A stretch of DNA of 64,000 bases from Glutamicibacter nicotianae. Its GTDB lineage: Bacteria; Actinomycetota; Actinomycetes; Actinomycetales; Micrococcaceae. The notes below the pieces were generated by a model that saw only the letters and a list, made by a program, of their open reading frames with translations, did not search any database and was not told the origin of the DNA. Shown here in pieces: positions 59,041 to 64,000 of the stretch. The stretch lies in contig NZ_BJNE01000009.1 of NCBI RefSeq assembly GCF_006539525.1, positions 83,220 through 147,219 of the forward strand, given 5' to 3'. The translations under genes were made by a program, and so were the position numbers. Every line of letters starts with the position of its first letter. Position 1 is the first letter of the stretch.

Positions 59041-59946
59041 TTGCGTGTATTAGTTCCGTGGCAGAGCTTGGTCGACAGCATGCAGATTCCCGGGGTCGAA
59101 CCCATCTTGTGGAATATCAACGATGGCGAGCCGCCAGCAGCCGACGTGCTTGTTACCGAACGACCGGTGGATCCATCGCACCGATCGCGGGTGGGGAGAA
59201 TTGCTGGATTGAAGCATGTCCATCTGCTATCCATCGGCTACGAATGGGTGCTGGATCATTTGTCCGCGGATGTCGCGCTTTCAAACTCCAAGGGCGCGGT
59301 TGAAGACGCAACTGCGGAGCATTGCCTGGCATTGATTCTTGCTTCACTGCGCGAACTTCCCAGGGCTTATCAGCTCCAGAAAGAAGAATCCTGGTCGCGG
59401 CTTTGGACCTCATCACTGCACGGATCGAATGTTGTAGTACTTGGCGTTGGAGGCGTGGGCACAGCCATTATCGAACGGCTCAAGCCATTCAAGCCTGCAC
59501 AGATCACGGGAGTTGCCAGCACCTCGCGCACCATCAACGGCGGGATCGACGTTGTCTCCTTTGCAAACGTGCATCAGCTATTGCCCTCAGCGGATATAGT
59601 CATCTGCGCTTTGCCCCACACGCCCCAAACTGAAGGCCTAATTGGCACGGAGTTCATGGATCGGATGTACAACGGCGCCCTTTTGGTCAACGTTGGGCGA
59701 GGACCAATCGTTGCCACGGCAGCTCTGATTAAAGAGCTGGAGTCCGGGCGGCTGCGTGCTGCATTGGACGTTACCGACCCAGAACCGCTGCCGGTTGGCC
59801 ACGCGCTGTGGAACGCCCCGGGATGCATCATCACCCCGCATATGGCTGGTGATACAGGACAGTTCGTGGAATTGGTTTCAGAACTAGCAACTCGACAGGT
59901 TCAGTTGCTTTCTTCGGGTCAGACACCACTGAATCTCGTTCGCTGA
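59041..59946 (+). CDS. NAD-dependent D-2-hydroxyacid dehydrogenase family protein
   Basis: A 301-residue enzyme. The nucleotide-binding GxGxxG is in VVVLGVGGVGTAIIERL, and the catalytic Arg-Glu-His trio in LVNVGRGPIVATAAL, ALDVTDPEPLPVGH and CIITPHMAGDT. The N-terminal 90 residues form the substrate domain (LVTERPVDPSHRSRVGRIAGLKHVHLLSIGYEWV). The substrate is not predictable. The start is TTG at 59041; the AAGG before it is very close, so the start is uncertain. It is a single gene between a small membrane gene and dgt. Confidence 0.87.
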   Translation: MRVLVPWQSLVDSMQIPGVEPILWNINDGEPPAADVLVTERPVDPSHRSRVGRIAGLKHVHLLSIGYEWVLDHLSADVALSNSKGAVEDATAEHCLALILASLRELPRAYQLQKEESWSRLWTSSLHGSNVVVLGVGGVGTAIIERLKPFKPAQITGVASTSRTINGGIDVVSFANVHQLLPSADIVICALPHTPQTEGLIGTEFMDRMYNGALLVNVGRGPIVATAALIKELESGRLRAALDVTDPEPLPVGHALWNAPGCIITPHMAGDTGQFVELVSELATRQVQLLSSGQTPLNLVR

Positions 59947-60081
59947 TCTTGTTGCCCTCATTAGGCGCCTTATTTCAGTAGGAACCTGCGGATAGGATTG
60001 GTGGTAGAGGCGGTTCCGCTAAAGAACTCGCATGACAATCCCGTGGTATCTCGCGGCCTTTCGCCTAGGCTAGTTCATACG

Positions 60082-61614
60082 ATGGAAACTAGAGCACAGA
60101 CGCATCAGACCGGCGGACGCGACCGCGCTATCGTCGAGCGGAATCGCACCGGTGAAGATGAGTTCCGCATTGATATTGAGCGCATCCGCTTCTCCCCGTA
60201 TTTCTCCCGCTTGTCCTCGGTGACGCAGGTGATTCCACAGGCGGGTTCAGGGACCCTGGTCCATAACCGCCTGACCCATTCGCTTAAGGTCTCCGCGGTG
60301 GCGCGCTCCATCGCGATCAGCCTCAGAAGAAGTGACGAACCGACTAGGCGACTTATCTCCGATTTGGGAGGGTGCGACCCTGTAGTTGTCCAAGCGGCGG
60401 CAGCGGCCCACGATCTGGGCCACCCGCCTTTCGGCCATCTGGGAGAGCAGGAACTCGACCGGGTTGCCCGCGATACCTTGGGGCTTCCTGATGGATTCGA
60501 AGGGAATGCGCAGACCTTCCGGATCCTCACTGCCCTGGACAGCTGCGATGCCACACCGCGTGGCATGAACCTGACTCGCGCGGTTCGCGCGGCAGTGCTC
60601 AAATACCCCTGGACGCGCAATGAATGGCGCAGTCAAGGCCCGGTCGCTCCGGAGCTGCTCCCCCGCGGCGTCGGCGCGAATCCGGCTGCTGGCGCCATGA
60701 AGTATTCGGCCTACGATATCGAGGCAGAGGAAATGAACGATGTCCTTTCGGTCTTCCCAGGCATCGGAAAATACCAGCAGACGCTGGAAAGCTCGGTTAT
60801 GGATATCGCAGACGATATCGCCTACGCGGTTCATGACCTCGATGATTTCTATCGAGCCGGCATTCTGCAATACACCAGCGTCTCCGCTGAACTGCGAGCG
60901 TGGCTGGACAGCTCCGTCCGCTTCCAAGCCCTGAAGGCTCCAGAACTGGACCAACGGCAGCCGGGCCATGCACTGGAAATTACGTGGCGCCATGTCCTTG
61001 CCAAGGATCCCTGGATTGCCAATCCCGAAGCATTCCGCGCCTCGGTGCAACGGGTCGGCCATGACCTCGTCGATGGCTTGCTCGCGGTTCCCTACGACGG
61101 CGGCCTGCAGGCAGACCGCGCGGTTACCGCCTTTACGCGGCGATGGATTGACCGGTTGCAGGAATCCATCACCGTTGAACGCACGCCTAATGTGCGCAGC
61201 GGCCATATCCGCTTGAGCGATGAAGCGTGGCATGACGTCGTGGTTCTCAAGTTTGTCCATGCCCGCTTCGTCTTGGACCGTTCAGATCTGGCGGTCTACC
61301 AGCGCGGGCAAACGCGAATTATCCGTTCCCTGGCAGAAGGCTTCAACACCTGGCTCAACGACCCGGAGGATGCCGGTCGTGCACCGCGGCGGTTGCTGGA
61401 CTCGGTGGAAGCTACCACCGAGGAATACCGCCAGCTGCGCGAGAGCACCCCAGAGCTGTTCTCGCAGTCCGGCCCGCATGAAATCCAACGGCTGGGCCAA
61501 GCCCGGGCCATCGTCGATTACATTGCTTCCTTCACCGATGCCCAAGCCGTCTCGCTGAATTCGCTGCTCACCGGTACCTCGGACAATCTCTGGGAGGCCG
61601 GCCGCGGGCTGTAG
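60082..61614 (+). CDS. dgt: Deoxyguanosine triphosphate triphosphohydrolase-like HD enzyme
   Basis: A 510-residue dNTPase of the HD superfamily. Metal-binding residues lie in LVHNRLTHSLKVSAVA (His), AAAAHDLGHPPFGHLG (His-Asp) and MDIADDIAYAVHDLDDFYRAG (Asp). Other family segments: EFRIDIERIRFSPYFSRLSSVTQV and EGNAQTFRILTALDS. It removes triphosphate from dGTP or other dNTPs, so it sets dNTP pools and can limit phages. METRAQTHQ at 60082 is the best start. A strong hairpin follows. Confidence 0.9.
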   Translation: METRAQTHQTGGRDRAIVERNRTGEDEFRIDIERIRFSPYFSRLSSVTQVIPQAGSGTLVHNRLTHSLKVSAVARSIAISLRRSDEPTRRLISDLGGCDPVVVQAAAAAHDLGHPPFGHLGEQELDRVARDTLGLPDGFEGNAQTFRILTALDSCDATPRGMNLTRAVRAAVLKYPWTRNEWRSQGPVAPELLPRGVGANPAAGAMKYSAYDIEAEEMNDVLSVFPGIGKYQQTLESSVMDIADDIAYAVHDLDDFYRAGILQYTSVSAELRAWLDSSVRFQALKAPELDQRQPGHALEITWRHVLAKDPWIANPEAFRASVQRVGHDLVDGLLAVPYDGGLQADRAVTAFTRRWIDRLQESITVERTPNVRSGHIRLSDEAWHDVVVLKFVHARFVLDRSDLAVYQRGQTRIIRSLAEGFNTWLNDPEDAGRAPRRLLDSVEATTEEYRQLRESTPELFSQSGPHEIQRLGQARAIVDYIASFTDAQAVSLNSLLTGTSDNLWEAGRGL

Positions 61615-61615
61615 C

Positions 61616-61672
61616 GGCCGGGTGCGGCACCGAGCCGGCGGGATAGCCCGCCTGCTCGGTGCAGCACCCGGC
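61616..61672. terminator. Long hairpin terminator after dgt
   Basis: GGCCGGGTGC...GCACCGAGC...GCGGG and the matching CCCGC...GCTCGGTGC...GCACCCGGCC form a nearly continuous stem of about 25 bp. It lies between dgt and the convergent RNase H-like gene. Confidence 0.85.
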
Positions 61673-61690
61673 CACAAATCGCGGCATGTT

Positions 61691-62716
61691 TCAGGCCGCG
61701 AGAGCCTGCTGAGACAGCTCCTCGAGAACGATCTTTGTCATCCTTGACTGTGTCAGTTGCGGATTGATCCGGACGCTGAAATGCCGCGACATCAGCAATG
61801 CCATCCGGTTGGCTGCTTCGTTATGCCGATTTCCGTTGTGCCCGCGAACCCAGCAGGCACGGGTACGCCCGGTGCGCTGCTCAAGACCCTCATGCACCTC
61901 ATGATGGACTTTCGCGGAACGCTGGCGTCCGTGCACGAGGTCGTTCACTACTTTCACCAGGGCACGGCTGTCACTGAAAATGGTCAGGTCCGCATCGAGC
62001 GGGGCGTGGGAAAGCGCCAGCAACGCTCCAGTGGATTCCGCCAGGAGAGTGTCACGGATGTAGTACTTCGGAGAGATTGCGCTGGCCCAATGGCCTTGAG
62101 ATTTCACCATCGCTCCAGCACTGCGGAACTTCCTGTTCCGGGGCAACGAACCGTCGGTATAGGCAACTACTGGAAGATTCGTCTGGTATTCCTGCACCAG
62201 CGGGGCCAGCGCCTGGCTATTGGCCTGGTTGGCGATACCGAGATCGAGCCCGAATTGCCATGACGGATTGAGACAGAAAACGGGATTCATGGATAATTCC
62301 GCCGTTCCAAGATCGTCGTCCTCCTGGAACAATAGATCGATCGATGACGGCTGCGAGATCTTGCTGGTGCCGGAAAACTCCGCAATAGCCTGCAGGATGG
62401 CCTTGTCCAATTCCCCGTATGCGGCGGTACCCGTGAGCGTCAGTAACGGGCGGTTCACGAAATCGCACAACGTCAACGCAAAATCGAAGTGGAGACCGTG
62501 CGTGCTTCGCTTGGCCAGGTGCTTTCGTTCGATTATCTGTTCTGCGAATGGAACGTACTGCTGTTTGTTCCCTTTGGCATCGCGAATGAATGCCGAACGT
62601 CCGAGAACTGCGATCAGCCTTGAAGGCTGCGGCTGCCGTTGCACGCCGGCCAATCTCCGCACGCCATCCGGTTCAAGCGCAATCGGCATTTGCGGCCGTG
62701 GAACTGACACCAGCAT
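61691..62716 (-). CDS. RNase H-like domain protein
   Basis: A 341-residue protein. The C-terminal 150 residues form an RNase H-like fold: VVAYTDGSLPRNRKFRSAGAMV (first Asp, TDGS), LLAESTGALLALSH (Glu), LTIFSDSRALVKVVNDLV (Asp) and the final ACWVRGHNGNRHNEAANRMALLMSRHF, which supplies the His and last acidic residues. The N-terminal 180 residues are novel to me (KGNKQQYVPFAEQIIERKHLAKRSTHG). An AGGAGGGA site precedes the ATG. It is divergent from a gene encoding a nuclease-like protein. Confidence 0.78.
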   Translation of the reverse strand: MLVSVPRPQMPIALEPDGVRRLAGVQRQPQPSRLIAVLGRSAFIRDAKGNKQQYVPFAEQIIERKHLAKRSTHGLHFDFALTLCDFVNRPLLTLTGTAAYGELDKAILQAIAEFSGTSKISQPSSIDLLFQEDDDLGTAELSMNPVFCLNPSWQFGLDLGIANQANSQALAPLVQEYQTNLPVVAYTDGSLPRNRKFRSAGAMVKSQGHWASAISPKYYIRDTLLAESTGALLALSHAPLDADLTIFSDSRALVKVVNDLVHGRQRSAKVHHEVHEGLEQRTGRTRACWVRGHNGNRHNEAANRMALLMSRHFSVRINPQLTQSRMTKIVLEELSQQALAA

Positions 62717-62966
62717 CGAGATCCCTCCTGACTGTTTGTGGCGATGTGAGGCGATCCTATCGACTGGCTCCGACGAATTAGCCCGAGCCCGGACGGCGGT
62801 CGGTCGAGGACGCCAATCTTCAAAGAGTCGGGATTCCGGCGGCCCGCTCATCTTCGTACGGGCACCTTGGCGAGAGAGATCTCTCGCGCGCCGGCTACCC
62901 TGGTCGAAATGTCCGTGCGCCATGGCATGATCGTGGTAACGACATCACCCCACGGCAAGGAGCACA

Positions 62967-63962
62967 GTGGACACGCAACTTCCCCTCAGAATCATGGAAG
63001 CCGTCGGCCTGCTTCATCGGCTGGGCTACCTCGGGCTGCGGATCCTGCCCGGCATCAATGCCTCGGGCACCGCGTGGCGGATCGTCATCCACAACGTCAC
63101 CGAATGGAACCCCGAGGACAAATTCGGCGACCCGTTCAATTCTGAGGAATCCTGCGTCTACAGCACCGCCGGGGCCAATGTCTTCAACAACGACGTGCAG
63201 ATGCCCGAGGATGTCAGCCGCGTGAGCGTCGCAGAAGCAATCCTCGAAGCCATGCCCTCGCTACAGCGCAGCACCCCGGGCGAGACCGGAAACCTGGACT
63301 ACGTGCGCTGGTACGCGCAGCTGCTCTCGCAGGTCACCCGGCTCGACGAGTTGCCGGTGGCGTATGCGGACTACTTCGATGATTCCGAGGGATGGGAACT
63401 GGGATGGGGCAGCGACCGCCGCTTCCCGGCACCGCCGCGCTATCTACCCGAACCGGATGCTCCCCTGGTGCCAGCCAAGGCAGGACATCGCGACGAGCAC
63501 TACGTGCTGGATCTGTGCGCCGAGGTGCTGGGTATGTCCTGCGCCGGCCAACAAACCTTCGACTGGTTGCGCGGGGAACCGTCGCTAAAGAGCGGCAAGC
63601 GCAAGGCGTTGCCGGTCGACGGCTATTTCGAGGCGCTGGGTCTGGTGGTGGAGTACCACGAGCGGCAGCATTCGGAGCCCGTCCCGTTCTTCGACAACAA
63701 GGTGACCTCCGCCGGCATGCTGCGCGGGGCGCAGCGCAAGCTCTACGATGCCTGCAAAGCGGCGCTGATTCCGCAGCACGGATTGACGTTGCTGGTCATC
63801 GACTACCGCGACTTCTTCCACAAGAAAGGCAAGATTGTGCGTGATCCAGCGCGGGATCGGGAGATCGTGGCGGCGCTGCTGGCCAGGGCCGCGGAATGCA
63901 GCGACCCCGGGGTCGTTACGAACTTCCCGGTGCCGCTGGCGGAAACACCCGCAGAACGTTAA
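62967..63962 (+). CDS. Hypothetical protein with a restriction-endonuclease-like C-terminus
   Basis: A 331-residue soluble protein. The C-terminal part VDGYFEALGLVVEYHERQHSEPVPFFDNKVTSAGMLRGAQRKLYDACKAALIPQHGLTLLVIDYRDFF has the layout of small PD-(D/E)XK-type nucleases (D, then E-x-x-x-x-x-H, R..R, K, then a hydrophobic strand). The N-terminal 90 residues have MDTQLPLRIMEAVGLLHRLGYLGLRILPGINASGTAWRIVIHNV. The nuclease assignment is inference. GTG start with AAGGAG upstream. Divergent from the RNase H-like gene. Confidence 0.55.
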   Translation: MDTQLPLRIMEAVGLLHRLGYLGLRILPGINASGTAWRIVIHNVTEWNPEDKFGDPFNSEESCVYSTAGANVFNNDVQMPEDVSRVSVAEAILEAMPSLQRSTPGETGNLDYVRWYAQLLSQVTRLDELPVAYADYFDDSEGWELGWGSDRRFPAPPRYLPEPDAPLVPAKAGHRDEHYVLDLCAEVLGMSCAGQQTFDWLRGEPSLKSGKRKALPVDGYFEALGLVVEYHERQHSEPVPFFDNKVTSAGMLRGAQRKLYDACKAALIPQHGLTLLVIDYRDFFHKKGKIVRDPARDREIVAALLARAAECSDPGVVTNFPVPLAETPAER

Positions 63963-63970
63963 AACAGGCA

Positions 63971-64000
63971 GGCGCCGTTCCCCGATAAGGGAACGGCGCC
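63971..64000 (+). terminator. Hairpin terminator at the window edge
   Basis: GGCGCCGTTCCC and GGGAACGGCGCC form a perfect 12-bp stem with a 6-base loop, directly after the stop at 63962. The T-run would lie outside the window. Confidence 0.8.

Noticed and set aside
1..64000. tRNA or rRNA genes as integration targets
   Set aside because: No cloverleaf-like sequence with TTCRANY and matching stems, and no rRNA sequence, was recognised.

Overview
The window looks like a chromosomal segment from a high-GC actinobacterium of the Micrococcaceae (Arthrobacter/Glutamicibacter-like). Evidence is the high GC of the core genes, GTG and TTG starts, actinobacterial NarL-type kinase/regulator pairs, MHS transporters, folD behind a ZTP riboswitch, a SAM riboswitch before metY, and MesX/MesD methionine synthase genes. 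No tRNA, rRNA or CRISPR array was found. The genus assignment is inference.

Layout. 1-14.0 kb is mostly core: a GAP-family membrane protein, two NarL-type two-component systems, an MHS transporter with a divergent LysR regulator, folD, a flavoprotein, a large secreted Ig-like repeat protein, purU and a gamma-carbonic-anhydrase-like protein. 14.1-17.8 kb is a first scar zone: an IS256-type remnant, an HspR-like/Hsp20 pair, a decayed serine recombinase and a plasmid-like repeat. 18.0-24.6 kb is a methionine/sulfur island: a cystathionine gamma-synthase-like gene and metY under a SAM riboswitch, a LysR regulator, and mesX-mesD-flavin reductase.

24.6-44.7 kb is a lower-GC mobile and defence zone. 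It holds a truncated zeta-toxin pair, an unexplained membrane/PLD-like gene pair, a Gabija-like gajA-gajB pair, and a TniA/TniB/resolvase transposon (ends at 33059 and 37937) carrying an unknown secreted protein plus an overlapping partner. It also holds an NCS1 permease with a small overlapping membrane gene, a third intact resolvase, and a CmtR-like regulator with a P1B ATPase. Three intact and two decayed small serine recombinases lie between 16.5 and 41.7 kb. 45-52.5 kb is a copper-resistance cluster: a Csp-like copper store, CopB-like ATPase, DUF6153, DUF305, a BNR-like lipoprotein, a GNAT and a multicopper oxidase, with a CsoR-type operator before the ATPase.

52.5-55 kb is a second scar zone (umuC remnant, plasmid-type small genes, a partly duplicated dehydrogenase fragment). 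55-64 kb returns to core-like genes: the RuMP enzymes hxlA/hxlB with a divergent LuxR-type regulator, a YdeI-like protein, a 2-hydroxyacid dehydrogenase, a dGTPase, and a divergent RNase H-like/nuclease-like pair. The main candidates for something undescribed are the transposon-borne secreted/overlapping pair, the membrane-PLD pair beside Gabija, and the GGGAGTA operator array with the missing stop between a response regulator and a SHOCT gene.
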